From the NCBI RefSeq assembly GCF_021462225.1, contig NC_061794.1, forward strand, positions 16,137,784 through 16,201,783: a stretch of DNA of 64,000 nt, read 5' to 3'. The DNA comes from Girardinichthys multiradiatus. Taxonomy: Eukaryota > Chordata > Actinopteri > Cyprinodontiformes > Goodeidae. The position numbers and the translations under genes are program-made. Position 1 is the stretch's first letter; every line of letters starts with the position of its first letter. A model generated the notes under the pieces. The model worked only from the letters and a program-made list of their open reading frames with translations, was not told the DNA's origin and ran no database searches. Positions 23,734-38,700 of the stretch are shown here, in pieces.

Positions 23734-26700
23734 GTAAAACTTAAGTATAAGCAGATTGAGGGGAATGGATCAAATGGAGTCATACAACGAGGTTTAACTG
23801 CTCTGAGAGATGTTTGGGCTCAGAAAAACTCTGTGCAGTTTTCTTTTTTTACATCACTGTAATTTTAGGTAAAGATAATTAAGACATCTGAAACACAGAT
23901 CTTTACTTGTGCTGGCTTGCAAATGCAGATCGAGAGGTCAGACATTAAAAATGGATTTTAATATAAAACACTGCAAGATTAAACTACGATTTTGTTGTAA
24001 AAAAGATTGGAGCCTTTTTATTTAGATTAATCGTCTTACTAAAGTTATGGTTTGAAATTAGAGATCTATCTGAACCTTGTGGTTGATCACAGTTTTTGTA
24101 GAGTTACTACTCATTTCAAGTTGTCTTTATAGGCTATATTAAAAAAGATTTTAGGACAGCATCCGTTGTTTTTTCCTACCCTACTTCTGTAAGCAGTCAA
24201 CGACTGCAACTTTGCTGTACTCCCCCCAGCCTTCCTGTTATCTACTTTGAGTATCTTTCTCTCTCATACCTTCCTGAAGGAACTGCAGACATATTGTAGA
24301 AAACAGTTTCCTTCAGCTTTCTTAGTCTGTCCTTCCTCTGTCCTGCTCTTATTTTAAGCTTATCCCTGATATTAAAAATAGCTATCTTCTTCACTCTGAA
24401 ATAATTTCCACAATTGAAGAGCATCGTTGCCAGAGCATCCTGGTTGCACTTACGAATGGGGCATTCACTAATTGTAAAAACATGGGATTTTTTAGTTTTC
24501 AACCAGCTGATTTCTCAATGCATCTCCTTATAATATCTACAAATATTTTGACAATATTCTATTTGCACATAAAAGCACATACTTGATAAAGTCTAGACAT
24601 TTCAGCAATCAGAGTTTTGTCAGTCAACCGTTGTCAAGCTTACTTTTTCAAAACAACATTTTGTAAATTAAAGTATTTAGTTTTGCACTAACTACTGTTA
24701 ATCCATGATAAATTGCTGTGGTTGCTGTCATGTAGGGATGTTGCATTTGCATCTCCGTTTAACATATTTTCATTCAGATTCATATTTCAGTGCATTTTGA
24801 ACATTGTTTCATAGCTTTAATTTATAAAGGGAATTGGTAATAATTATACATATAAGTTGATCATAAGTATATCTAAAATTGGATCAAAGGTGTAAAACAA
24901 GAGCACAAGGGGATGAGTAATTATCAGGGAATATTGCATGTAAATTAATAGAAGAATTTAAAAAATGTATAAATTTTGGTTGGGATTATATAGTTTGTGT
25001 GTGTGCTATTCTGAGTTTTTCACTATTTTTATAGATGGCCTCAATATTCGTTTACATTTCCTGGATAAATGAAGTTTTCCTTTCTTTTGACACAGAGATA
25101 CAGTTGAAGACTGATTGTTAATTTTCATATTATAGCAAATCTTGCCTTAAACAGTTTTACCCCACTGTTTTAAGATCATGCTGAGCTGGAATAGTACAAA
25201 GAATATGGATACAGAAGTGTACTTTATGATGTAAAGATGTGCTTTTACATTCAACTGTATTTGCATGGCTTTTTTTCAGCATGTTGATGATAACTATTAT
25301 GGCAGATGATAACATTTGAAACCGATAAACTGTAATTTATTTACTTTTATTGATCATTTTCTGTGCTTCTGTTGTCCTCCCACAGACCAGTCCCACAGCG
25401 CCCCCTTCAGCTCTGATAATGAGGCTCAGGGTGGCAATCCGGCTGTATGGCAGTGCACCCCTCCCCCATTTACCTCGCCTTTGGCGGAGACGCCAAACCG
25501 CCCACCCACCTCGCAGCCTCTGTCCAGACCCCACTCAAGGCCAGCAAGCCAAAGCCCTACCCCTCCCTCCACTCTGACAGGAACTAAGAAGAGGAGCTCC
25601 AGACCAGCTCACATGAGACGAAACATCAGGTACCGAAGTCAGTGCCTTCGTCTAAGCCTCAAACATGTTCTGAGTCAGAGAGCTTGGAAAGACGCCCACC
25701 TATTTATTCTGTAGGGATCCTGAAGAAACAACAGATTAACAATTAACCCACCTATTAAAACGAGTGCAACTGACTAGCTAATAGAGCTATTGTCTTTTTG
25801 TAATAGAGGACAGCTGATTCGGTACTTATTGTATAATAACCCTTGTTTTTAGTTACATTACAAGATTTACTATACCAGTACTATGCATTTTATTTTCCTT
25901 TTTTCACTTTCTATTAGAAAAACAATTGCCACCAAGTTACCCATAAAATCTGGTACTGATTACACATATACTGAGCCTACAGCTTCATTCCTGCTCACTG
26001 CCAGTTACCATCTGGCAGTGAGCAGAAATCAAGAATGCTGTTTGATTGAAGCACTGCGCATTTAGATTAATATTTAACATATGTCAATGATGCCGGATCT
26101 GGTTTCATTTACAGATTCTAGCCTCCTTGTCAATTAGGATATATAAATATTTCCATGAGAAGGGTTATAAACATCTGTAAAAGAATTCATCACAGATAAT
26201 TAAGATATACACCAAAAATGATTTAAGTAGGTGGAAGTTATAGGCACTTTGGTTTAATATTTGTTAAGGTAAGCTTGATTCAGACAACGGAGAGAAAAAC
26301 AATAAATACCACACAGCATTTGGCTAACTGTCTTGAGTGATGGACTTTTATTGCGTTTTTGTTTTAAATGCATCAATCAGAGATTTGTGGCCAATTTCGG
26401 ATCCCAACTTTTTGTAAATCTTTCACTTGTCAATGCAGATTTTTTTCAAATTCTCTTTCAAAACTACAGTTGCCAATATCTGAAATATTTATTTCTAGCC
26501 CTCCTGCCACGAACAGTCATAATTATTCATATTAGAACTAAAAATGGGTTTACTATTTCAAATGGAAGAATGGAGAGATATTGTCTCCATGTGCATTCAC
26601 CAGAGTAGATGCTTGTTTCAGAAGGCTGGCACCATTTCTAAAACATAGGTTGAAAGTTCTAAAGGATAAAACTGAGCAAGCTTGCTGTTATATGTTTAAC

Positions 26701-29700
26701 CTTTTAACCTTTGCTTTCTGCTGAAAGGTCACCTCCAGGGGTCGTTGTGCTAATTTGACAAAACAATGTATTTTTTTTTGCTAAACAACAAAAGTTATAC
26801 AAATGTCAAAAAAGCAAAATAACTTGCAGCTTCTGAAGCCTAGCTCTCTGTCGTAGCAGCCTGAATGAACAGCTAACATGCCTCCATTTGAAACACTTGT
26901 TTCCTTTTAAATAGTTTCTGACACCTTTTGTTCTTGCTCTGAATTTTTAAACACCTGACCTTGAGTTTTATTCCCACAGTAACAACAAAAATCATCTCAA
27001 TCTGGTCACCAGCAGATTTCTCTGTGCATCTTTTTGTTCTTGTTCTTTTGGAGAATAAAAAAATTAAAACTAGCTGTTGCAAAGGTTTTTGAACATCTAC
27101 TGGACAGAGATCAACATAAACATTAGTTTTAAATCTTTTTTGTGTTGTAACAAACATAATTCCTATTATAAGCTTTCCGGCATCCAGGGATTTTTCTAAA
27201 CAGATAAGATGGAGCAAGTGTTGTTTTTTTCATTTGAGCATTTTATCTTAGGTAATAATTTAAAAATGTGAAATACTCCCCTTTTATAGAAATGTATAAA
27301 TGCGTCATAATCCTTTGTGAGATTATACATATTTAAGTAAGTTCTAGAAGTCTTTATAATTCACGGTATACAGTTCATTTTTGTATATTCTAAAGTTTAG
27401 CAGTTATAAATGAATGCATCCAAAACGAAAGCTCTGCTCACGCCGGTTATTACAAATGTTCCAAGAGCATCCCTGAAATGAAATGATTCATCAGTACAAG
27501 AGCAAAGTACAAAAAGAGTTCATATCCTCTCATTTAATTTAGTTGTTTGTGGAAATACACAACTCTGATTTAACCAAAGATATGTTTCTCTGGCAATATT
27601 TCAGGAAATTGTTGAGTGAACATCAATTAGATGCAGTGACCAAAACCGCCCAGCAGGAGGAGCTTGAGAGAAGGCAGCGTCTGGAGGAGCAAAGAAAGCA
27701 GGACTTTCCCCTACCTCTGCTGCCTGAATACACAACTGGTGAGAAGATGTGCAAAAGGATTAATAATTCTCCTATACATGCTAACTGCATTGAATCTTTC
27801 AAATGTACTTAAACAACCTATAATCAACTGGCCTGCATAGTAAATAAAAGCTTCTTTTTTTCAATTCAATTCAATTCAGTTTTATTTATATAGCGCCAAT
27901 TCACAACACATGTTGTCTCAAGGCACTTCACAACAGTCAGGTACATACATTCCAATTAATCCTAACAATTGAACAGTGCAGTTGGAGTTAGCTTTTTATT
28001 CAAATTTTTGCTCACACATCTTTACTTTGTTTCAATAACACTATTTGTGCTTCCATTTATTTTCTATTACTTCCTTATAATATGTTTTGAATTACTAACC
28101 TACCTGTTGCATCATTCCTGTTCCCATCTCCAGGCGATGTTACTCAGCACGTGCCCTCATCGTCAGCGTCAGTGTCATTCCAGCAAGAAGTAAAGGCCAC
28201 CAGACAGGAAGTGATCCGCTTTGAGTCCAGCAGCTCGAGCATCAGCGAAGACCAATGCAAGACTGACATAACCACCTCTGCAGCTACAGCACAAATACAA
28301 AAAACAGGTAAAACATACAACCTTCAAACGGCTTTATTTCAGAAACACACACAGCAAATTTTGAAACCATAATGGAAAAGATTAACAAATTATCTGCAAA
28401 TAGGGAATACTCTCTGAGACTAAATACTTGAATTAGTTCATTTCAGGGGCAGGTGTGTTTTTCAGTATTCAGATGAAAGTTTCAAAGATGCTCCTCCAAC
28501 CCTATCTATCTTGGTTCATAATTCTGATCCAGTGTGAAAAGTTAAAAACAAACAACAAAGGGCTTAGACATGTATGAATGTCTGGATGCAAACAAACAAA
28601 AGAATAAAGTTTTATCTTACTTTAATAATTCAATATTTTCATATTTTGATGTTTACCAGCAGATCAGATAATGACTCATTTGCTTAAGTTTGTCTAAACC
28701 GGTTGTTTCTCACTCAAAAAAAACTCGCTATCTTGAGATCAAATAGCTTTTGAGAGCCTCAAACACGGAAATAAGTATTTAATTAAACATTTAAGCCAAT
28801 AATGACTTTCTAACAAACAAACGAAGGGGTGCTTCATAGGTGTGCAGTTCCGCGCCATGCGGCGCTCCGTTGTACTGTGACACGAATTATCTCAGGAAAA
28901 TGTTAATCTGCTGACGGCTCAGTCAGCTACTAAATAGCGAATCAACGAAACAAACCAGTGCACCCCTCCATGACTCCTCCATTTAGTTTTAAAGCTATTG
29001 GAGACTAATGTGACTAATAATAACAGAGGTTATGCGGAAGCCAGACTGAAGCTGACAGAGCTGTAGTTGATCAATAAAAACACATTATGCAAAATTACCA
29101 GATCCCTGTTTACATTGCAAAAAAGTATGTTTTGTATGTGCCAGATCCATGTTTGTTTTGAAAATAAATTTATTTGTATCTAGAATGATCCTTTATCATT
29201 CCCTCAGTAGTAAAATTTATTTGTATCAACAGCAAATTCACAAGCAAATGGAAGCACACAGTGGAACAGTAAAGATAAGCAATTATAATAAAATAGAATA
29301 GCACAATGGAAAGGTACATACTTCCATCAAGGATATTAACACTAATGATTGTCTACTGTTTTCCCAAACAGGGAAGGGACATTTAAATTATGTATTTCCT
29401 CTAAAGAAGGGCTAAATTGACCCATACCTATTGGTTGTGACCTAATTAGGGAGTTTAAAATATTTTCATATTTTAAGTAATCATATGTTATGCTCTTCTC
29501 TTGAAAGAACCCTGTGTCAATAAATGCTGCCACGGAATTGAAAATGGTATAAAGTGTTTTCGTAGTATCTGTATTGAGTTTGAAATTTTAGAATGGTGAC
29601 AACCCTAGTGTCCACATGGACATTGTTTTAGGAGCAGATCAGTTTTATATGCATATGGTCCATGCGTCTGTTTCTGGTGTTTTAGCTTGGCAGCTTTACA

Positions 29701-32700
29701 GTGCCACCTACAGGCCGGGTATTGTAGCTATAGTGTTTTAGGCCATTTTCTGTGTTTTTGCACAGTTTGACATTTTCAGGATGTAATTTACCATCCTGTT
29801 ACTGTGTGGGGTGTTTTCATACCAAGGCCATCAATGAGTGTGTACTGTTTCTAAATATTGAATCATAAAACCTTTTGCAAACAAAATGAAACTTGAGAAA
29901 GGAAAAAGAAATGTTGATCATTAAAACCAATTGTTGGTACAATCTTGCATGAAATTAACTTAATGTTCTAACAAAAGTTAATCAATGGGTTCCAGCTGAG
30001 TTCCAGTTTTAGAAGTCATTTTCACGCCAGTGTGAAAAAAAATTCATTTTCTAGAAAATGCAGTGGAATAAATCTCAAGGTCTTTACCCAGATCCTTTCA
30101 GCTTTGAGCTTTGTTGTCTGTTATTTCATCTTTTTTATCCTGTTTATTTTTTTAAAGTACCTGCATACTTTTAGACTCTCAGTAAATATGATGGTCAAGT
30201 CTGGCCCTTCCTCGGTGGCTCATCTTGGTAGAGATACCAAATAAGTTACTCACTCTGTATGGCCTTTCTATTATCACACCAACTTACTGTTTCTTAAAGA
30301 TCAAGACAAGCATCTCTGATGGCCATATGACAAGCATCCATTTATTAAATTACACAACCTGTTTAAAATTCCCTCTGATCTCAAGGGTTTGGATAAGCAG
30401 CACATTAAATCACTTTATTACAGGGAATTTCTAGAGACAAAACCCTTTGTGTTTTTATTCAAATGCCACAGCAGAGATGTAGGATGCTATTTCTTTTTAA
30501 AGTTTAATTAGAGGGATTATGAAATCCCAAAGATTATTTTGAACAGCCACATGGAGATCTCAGTGTCACTGTTTCTCTTTTTTTTTGTTTGCTTCTCGTG
30601 TACAAGTCCAAATGTTAAATTTTAGTTTGTGGGGCTGTTTTGAAAGCAGGGGGCTGTACTGCATATGCAAATTCAGGTACATTGAGTGCTCTTCCTTCAC
30701 TGTCCATGTGGCCAATCACAAACCTTCAACAAGCCAATCAAACAGTTGAGAATAACATAAGCACAAACTGGGAAAAACACATATTTAGAGTCAAGATCAA
30801 GACAAACTGCAGACACACACCTGCAGTGTGGAGACAGATGAACAGGTAAACAGAAACATAATGTGAAGCTGAGGAGGGAAAGTGCAAAAAGGGAGGAAAC
30901 AGACGAGTGGAGGTAAGAGGGATAAAATGAGAGGGGTAATAAACCCAGCTGATCCTGGGGAAGAAGCAGAACACACACACTCATAATGAACACACACCCA
31001 CACCACAGTGGCACAGTGACATTTCCTGTTGGGGTTGCATAACCAGTCGCCCCCTCCACTCTAATCCAACTTGTATAACCAGCCATTCACTGCAGTTATA
31101 TAAGCTCACTCTCAATTTTTTTTTAACACACACTCCTCCACTTCACGGTGTGCTCTCTCAGGCTGCCACCTTGTATAACTTTGATACCCCTTTCTGTTCT
31201 TTTTAATCAGACACATTTTGCTTGACAAACACAGACAAACTTTGATTCTGTTATCGTTGCGCAACTGATACTCCCAGTGACTAAGGATGAGAGTGTTAAG
31301 GCTAATAAAAATGTGTTGGTAACTTGTTTTTTAGCAGAAAAACTACAAAATTTTCTTTCTCCAATTAAAACATACCCCAATGCTTGTGCTTCTCTTTTAC
31401 ATTCATACATCCAGTTTTTAGTGTCCTGTCATTGAATTTAATACTCTGAAACATTGTATTGTATGCAAGGTAATCCAACTACGCAGTTTTGTGGAGAAGT
31501 GTTGAGTAGATATGATCTAGTTACCTTTTATCAAGATTTTAAAATGTTATAGATTTAAAACTGCTAAAATGTTTTCCTATAGGATGTCTACAGTTTTAAG
31601 CCTTTGTAATGGGATGCTAGAAAATTTGGCAGAATGTTTTCTCATGCCGTACAGAGCACATAGCAACTTTACCCCCCTCCTCCCCCACGTGTTGCCGCAC
31701 TCTGCTGGTCAGATGGCTGAAAGAAGGCTAATAAACTTCAAAGAAAGAAAGAATATTTTTTTGTTAGCAAATCTTAGGATGACATTATTTAATCTTGTTG
31801 CGTACAGCCTCGTCACATTGCTGCACGTTGACCTTTTGATTTAATGGTGTTGGAAGACTTGAAGCCATAAGAAAATAATGCTTTTACATCGTTTTCCTAA
31901 GCATTTAGCACTGTAAAAGACTAGATCTGACCACCACATTAGCCATAGAAACTCTTACATTAGGGTCACCATGTAAACCACACATATGCACAGCTGCCAT
32001 AGACTTAACAAAAGTGTGCTACAATAACCAAATAATATCACTTAATCACTTGTTACTAAATGCAGACAGCTCGCTTACCTTAAGATACTGGATGCTTCAA
32101 ACTGAAAGGAAAACTTCAAACGTCCCTTACCCTCTGTGTATTTCCTTTAGTGAAACTTGGAAGCCAGTAAATAAAATGTTTTGTTTTCTCACTCTAGAGT
32201 AATTCCCTCAACATGGAGTCCTCAAATATTTGAAACATGATTTATGAAGGTTTATGATAAAGAAGAATTGCATTGAAAGTTGTGCAACCTTCTTCATTTT
32301 CCCATTTTATCTTGTTTTTAGAAATAATAGATTTGAGGATAAATGAGGATGACACTGTTGCTCAAGTCTCCAAAGACGAAGAGGAGAGTGAATCTAGCGG
32401 TGCACATGCCAACGATGCCCTTAACCAACCAGATGCCGAGGGCAGGGTGCTCATCAACCTCAACCATCCAGCTACAGAGGAAGATATTTTCTTGTCACCA
32501 CAGCTCGCTCAAGCAGTCAAACCTCACCAGGTATCAGGATAGATTCAAAACAAGCATAAGAAATGTTTTTTTTTCTGTTCAGCCTTAGATATGATGTTTG
32601 AGTAAAAATATATTTGCCTTGGAGTCTTTAAACAAAATTTGGATTTCTGCTTTTAGCTCCAAATTTCCCTCAAATCTGTTTTGTTGGCTCTGTCATTTCA

Positions 32701-35700
32701 TCATTTGTTTTTCTTGATTTGTCTTCAGATCGGTGGAATCCGTTTTCTGTACGACAACTTGGTGGAGTCCCTGGAGCTCTTCAGCAACAGCAGCGGATTT
32801 GGCTGTATCCTCGCTCACAGCATGGGCCTAGGCAAAACTCTTCAGGTCATCTCCTTCATCGACATCTTGTTCAGGCACACTGCAGCTCACACTGTGCTCG
32901 CCATCGTACCGGTAAGCATCTGAGGATTTTGTGAGAACCTCCTCCATTTGATGCTTTCTTGACAGATACATTCAGTTAAGCTCAGTCCAGCTTTATTTAT
33001 ATAACTCAAAGCTACAACAAATGTAATCTAATCTAAATGTAATCTAATCTACGTACATTTTGCACCAAAACATGGTTATCTGTGGGACACAGAACCCGTC
33101 TTCCTACTGAACAGTATGATGGATGGAAATTCCCATGCTATTTTGGCTTGTCCATAATAGTATGAAAAGATGAGCGTGAACCACACCTGTGGAGGTCTCC
33201 AATTCACTTCCTGATATTTTGACTGATTGCTTTTGATTTTGGATGAGGTCACACAAGGAAGCAGTGTTTGTGGTGTTTCCTTGAGATACATTTGCAGGTG
33301 TGTCTCTGTTTAATTCAAATATTGTGAATAAACTACTCAGAAGCTTACAGAGCCATGACATCATCACCCTGGATTCCCCTAACTCTTTAAAGACATAATA
33401 ATCCTAGTGTATGCAAGCTTCTGAGTTTGAAGAAAGAAAGAAAAAATTCTCCCTCAAACCTTCTCTGGGATTTGTCAGAAAAATCTGATATACATTCTTA
33501 TTCCCTTTCAGGTGAATACACTACAGAACTGGCTGTCAGAGTTCAACACATGGGTCCCTCCTCCTGAGGCATTACCTCCAGACACTGATCCTGCACTGGT
33601 CACACCGCGTGCTTTTAAAGTTCACATCCTCAACGATGAACACAAGTAAGAGACCGGAACAATGCTGTTATTTAACCGTAAACCTCTGAAGACCCTACAG
33701 TACATACTGTCACTCAGCCATTTGGTTTTCTTTGGGGTTAGGGGGGGATTAGAAACCACTGGATTTTTATTTCACAAAGAATAGTCTGGTAAGACCAAGT
33801 TTTCATTTTCTCCTGATGCCCAGAAACACAGCATCTAGGGCTAAGGTGGTGGAGGACTGGTCTCGGGATGGTGGTGTCCTGCTGATGGGTTATGAGATGT
33901 ACCGTCTCCTGTCTTTGAAGAAGAACTTTGTGGCTGGGCGGAAGAAGAGGAGCAAAAAAACTGGAGGACCTAATATCATAAACCTGGATGAAGAAGACAG
34001 ACAGCAGGAACTTCTTAATGGTTAGTAAAGAAAAAGAAGACAAAAAATAAAGAAGATGAAGGGGAGAAAGTGAAGAACATAAAATAAAGAAAGATGAAAA
34101 CATTTTTGGTAAAAGCTCATTAAAGTCCTGTCTTTTGTTAAGGTGTTGAGAAAGCCCTTTCCCGCCCCGGTCCAGATGTTGTGATCTGTGATGAAGGACA
34201 TCGCATTAAGAACTGCCATGCCAGCACATCTCAGGCCTTAAAGAACATACGAACCCGGCGGCGTGTAGTTTTAACTGGCTATCCGCTCCAGAACAATCTC
34301 ATCGAGTACTGGTGCATGGTTGACTTTGTCCGTCCTGACTTTCTAGGTATGTGGTAGGATGTGTTGATGATTGCGCATGCCTTGTTTCCCCCTGAATGCT
34401 CCTAATTTTTTCTTTTTTTGATGTTTTATATATTTCAGGTACCAGACAGGAGTTCAGCAACATGTTTGAGCGCCCCATCCTAAATGGACAGTGTGTGGAC
34501 AGCACTCCTCAGGACATCCAGCTGATGAGGTACAGGAGCCACGTCCTCCACAGCCTGCTGGAGGGCTTTGTGCAGAGGTAAGAGCATCGCTGCTCAGGAA
34601 ATGAAACTCTCTTAAACAACTATTTCCAATACTGACTAATTTATCTACTATCTAGGCGAGGCCACGATGTCTTGAGAGACCAACTACCCTCTAAGGACGA
34701 GCATGTGATCCTGGTGCGTCTGTCACCTCTGCAGAGGGCGCTCTACACAGAGTTCATGAACCGCTTTAGAGAGGCGGGAAACACCGGCTGGCTCAGCGTC
34801 AACCCCCTGAAAGCTTTTTGTGTCTGCTGCAAGGCGAGTTGCAAGATCATGTGTCCAAAGTGTTGCTCATCATCTTCAGTATGCTTGTTTTATTCATTTG
34901 TAATGCATTATTTTAACATGTAAATGCATTTTTCTGTTGTTCTTTAGATTTGGAATCATCCAGACGTGCTGTATGAGGCTTTGCAGAAAGAAAATCTGGC
35001 AAGCGAGCAGGATTTGGACGTTGACGACATCACGTCTACTTCACAGGGCCGATGTCCCACCGCAGCACCGGGTCCAAAGTCAAAGAATGTGGACAACCCA
35101 GATCCAATTGGTGGATTGAGTTTAAACCAGATGCAGGAAAAAGCCAATCAGGTCATTACATATGAATGGGTACGTGCTGGTTTGAGGTTCTCTAATATTA
35201 GAGAAAATGTTTTTCGCAAATCTTTTACATCAGAACAGATCTAACAGTGTTTCTTAACATGGCCAGGCAAAAGAGCTCATGTATGACTACAAGCCTGGCA
35301 TCCTGGAAAACTCGGCAAAGATGGTGCTGCTGTTCCACCTGATAGAGGAAAGTGTCAAGAAGGGAGACAAAATGCTTGTGTTTAGGTAAGGGATCAAACA
35401 AATAAAAACAGTTTTCTTTTTGATGGTGGGATATCCAATGCTTCTTAGCTGTATTGTTCCTTTCATTGTTTTTTCTTATGCCTTCTTCTCCTCTTCCAGT
35501 CAAAGTTTGTCCACACTGACGGTGATTGAGGATTTCTTGGCCAAGAGACCCGTGCCTCCTTCGCCATATACAACTAGCAAAGACAGACCCAACCAGAACT
35601 GGGTCCGTAATCTCAACTACTACAGTAAGTCAGTAAGAGAATAGGTTGTTTTCAAGCTCAAAGATGAAGAAGTTATGTGTTGCAAATTAGTCATGACTCA

Positions 35701-38700
35701 ATATTTAGTTCTAAATACTCTGTAGAAAACACATTCAATTTGATTATTACATCAGCATTATGCTAAACTCAACCCCAACCTTGATCTACTGGTAAACCCG
35801 TCTGATCTGTTGAAGGATAGTTTATTTTGTGAAGCAGTTGCACTTCTTTTCTCATTGACACGCAATGAGTGCTGCCACCTGCAGCCGTTTTTAAGTAACA
35901 GGCAGACTTTGCTTCATCTACTCAAGCATCAAATTTTACCAAAGTTGTTACTGGTCTGTATTTTAAGAGGTTGCAGAATTACCCAGCAACCATTACCTTA
36001 GATTTGTTTTGTACCAAGCAAAAGACAGAGTATTGAAAAGATTCATTTCTGCCAACCAAAAACACTTTAATGCATTTCTTTTTATTTTTACTCTTTGTTC
36101 ATGTCTAACTTTGGATTTGCTCTGGGATATTTTCAAGGACTGGATGGAAGCACAACAGCTTCAGAGAGAGAGAGACTGATTAACCTGTTCAATGACCCCG
36201 CCAATACCTCAGCATGGGTTTTCCTACTTTCAACCCGGTACCAAACACACACCATAACATTATTAATGTCAAGGCCCAAGGTCAGGAATAATGTAGGATC
36301 ACTATCTGGTCCTCAGGGCTGGGTGTCTGGGTGTGAACCTGATCGGGGCGAACCGTGTCGTAGTCTTCGATGCCTCCTGGAACCCCTGCCACGACGCCCA
36401 GGCTGTGTGCCGTGTATACCGCTACGGACAGCGAAAACCGTGTCACATCTACCGACTGGTGTGCGACTTCACTCTGGAGAAAAAGATTTATGACCGCCAG
36501 ATCTCCAAGCAGGGCATGTCTGGTGAGTTAGGAACTTCTAAATTAATGTATAGTGTAATAAAAGTAATGGATGGTACCTATTTAGTTTCCACACCTTGAC
36601 CAAAAATATTTCAAACAACCAAACAGGAAAATGTGCTTCACACTAGAGTCCTAACCAATCACATTCACAAACACGCACACATTCAAACACCGATGTGCAC
36701 ATTAGCATGCAACTGAGGGTTAAGTGCCTGAAATTAAAGCTGAAACTAAATCCACAACCTTTATGATTGCAAGAAGACTACTACTCTGTAGCACCCTCCT
36801 TTCAGCCAGCTCAACAGCAGTGTGCAACAAGTGGGAAAGCGCTGATGTATTCTATCCACCTTTTAGCTGGAGAAAATTGTCTCTCCGGAGGATTCTCTGA
36901 CATCTCAGTAAAAGCAAAAAATATGTGTGTCTTGTTACTGGTAACCAGTCTATGCTTAGTTTGTGTATTATATATTTACATAGATTTAGCATATTTTTCC
37001 AACATACATTGAAGAATAAATCTCAAATACTGTCAAATTCCTTTGTGAAAATTTCTGAAATTAGAGTTAAATTAATGGTCCGTTAACAAAAAATTTAAAA
37101 CTAAATAGTTTTTTTGCAAGAGGCTGATCTTTTTATGTTTTCTGTGAGTTTTAGGTGGTAAGAAACATTCAGGACATTCCTTTTAAAATATCAATTTTCA
37201 TGATTTGTTTGGTCTTTATTTGGTCTCACTAAATTCTATGGTTCTATTCTTTGTTACAATTTAAACTATATATTTTTTTAAATTACAATGCTCTCCCTTC
37301 TCCTTTTACCAGACCGTGTTGTGGACGACCTGAACCCTGTGTTGAATTTCACCAGGAGGGAGGTTGAGTCCCTTCTTCATTTTGTGGACGAGGAACCAGA
37401 TTCATCTCAGGTCAGGCTGCAGCCTGGAGAAATCAGTGAGAGCGTCTTGCAGAGAGCTCTGCACCTTTACTCCCACCTCATCACCAAGGTAGGTTAATAT
37501 AATACACTTTTGTCCTCCTACACCCTTTAAAAGTAAACCTTTGGGGATGTTATTTATTATGGGATTCACTGTGTTGCAAGTTTTATTTTGAGAGGGTTGT
37601 ACTAATCTGTGAATGTCTCAGCCTATTTTGAAAATATACTTAAATATATTTAACTTTTATTCAAGGTTTTACACAAATACAGAACATTGCAAATGTATTC
37701 ACACCCTAGACCTTTTTTAAAAAGAAATTTACAATGAAACCACAAATTCAATGTATTTCGTTTTAATTTAATGTGACTGGATAAAACATAAATGTAAGGC
37801 GCAAGGAAGACAATTAAAAGCATAAAAAAATGTGGTGGTGCATCTGTATTCAGCTTTTTTTTTTGCTCTGATACCATTAATAAAATCCAGAACAACCAAT
37901 TGCCTTTACCTTATCAGTAAATAAGAGTCCACCTGAGAATGATTCATTGCTTTAGAGCTTTAGAGATCCTCAGGGGAGGATAACTCTTAGTTGTGCCCTC
38001 CTTAAATCTGACATAATGAAAGAGTGGCAATGAGAAAACTACTGCTGAAAGAAACCCATATTTAATGTAACAACAATTACAAAAAATGTCTAATGGTATG
38101 AATACTTTTGCGAGGCACCGTATCTAAAAACTGTAACAAAGTTAATTGAGGGTGGAACTCTAACCACCAATCACCTTCCTCCTTTTCAGCAACCCTTCCC
38201 CCATGAATCCCTTCTAATAGACCGCAGGGAGTTTAAACTGAGCAGCGCTGAGAAGAAAGCCGCTAAAAAGGGCTATGAAGAGGAGAAGAGGGCCTCGGTG
38301 CCGTACACACGCCCATCCTACGCTCACTATTACCCTGCCAGTGACCAGAGCCTTACCAACATCCCTGCTTTTAGCCAGAGAAACTGGTCAGTGAGTCGTC
38401 ATTAGACAAAATGTAGTACTTTAAAGTTTTTGCAACATGTCATCTAATCAAGGTTGCTTTAGCTGAATCTTTTTAAAATGTGCATTAGTCATAAAGAACC
38501 CAAAAAAATCTCTGTTCAGGCGCCCTCCAACCTGCACCAAGGAGAAACCAGTGGCCAGTGTCCGGCCAGTACAGTCTGCATCAGTTCCCATGATGCCCCA
38601 CCATGTGGCTGCAGGTTCAGCCCCGGATTGTGGCTCCTCTTCATCCAGCCTCGGAGGCTTCCCTGTCAACTACCTGCAAAAAGCTGGGGTGTTCGTACAG

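Noticed and set aside
34834..34920. Read-through of exon K into the intron as extra coding sequence
   Set aside because: The extension is not conserved and ends at a stop. The GC-AG junction restores the family sequence exactly.
38387..38400. GTGAGT just after exon R as the true donor
   Set aside because: It is a strong donor but it changes the phase, so the next exon would read a non-homologous frame. GTCAGT five bases upstream keeps the conserved frame.
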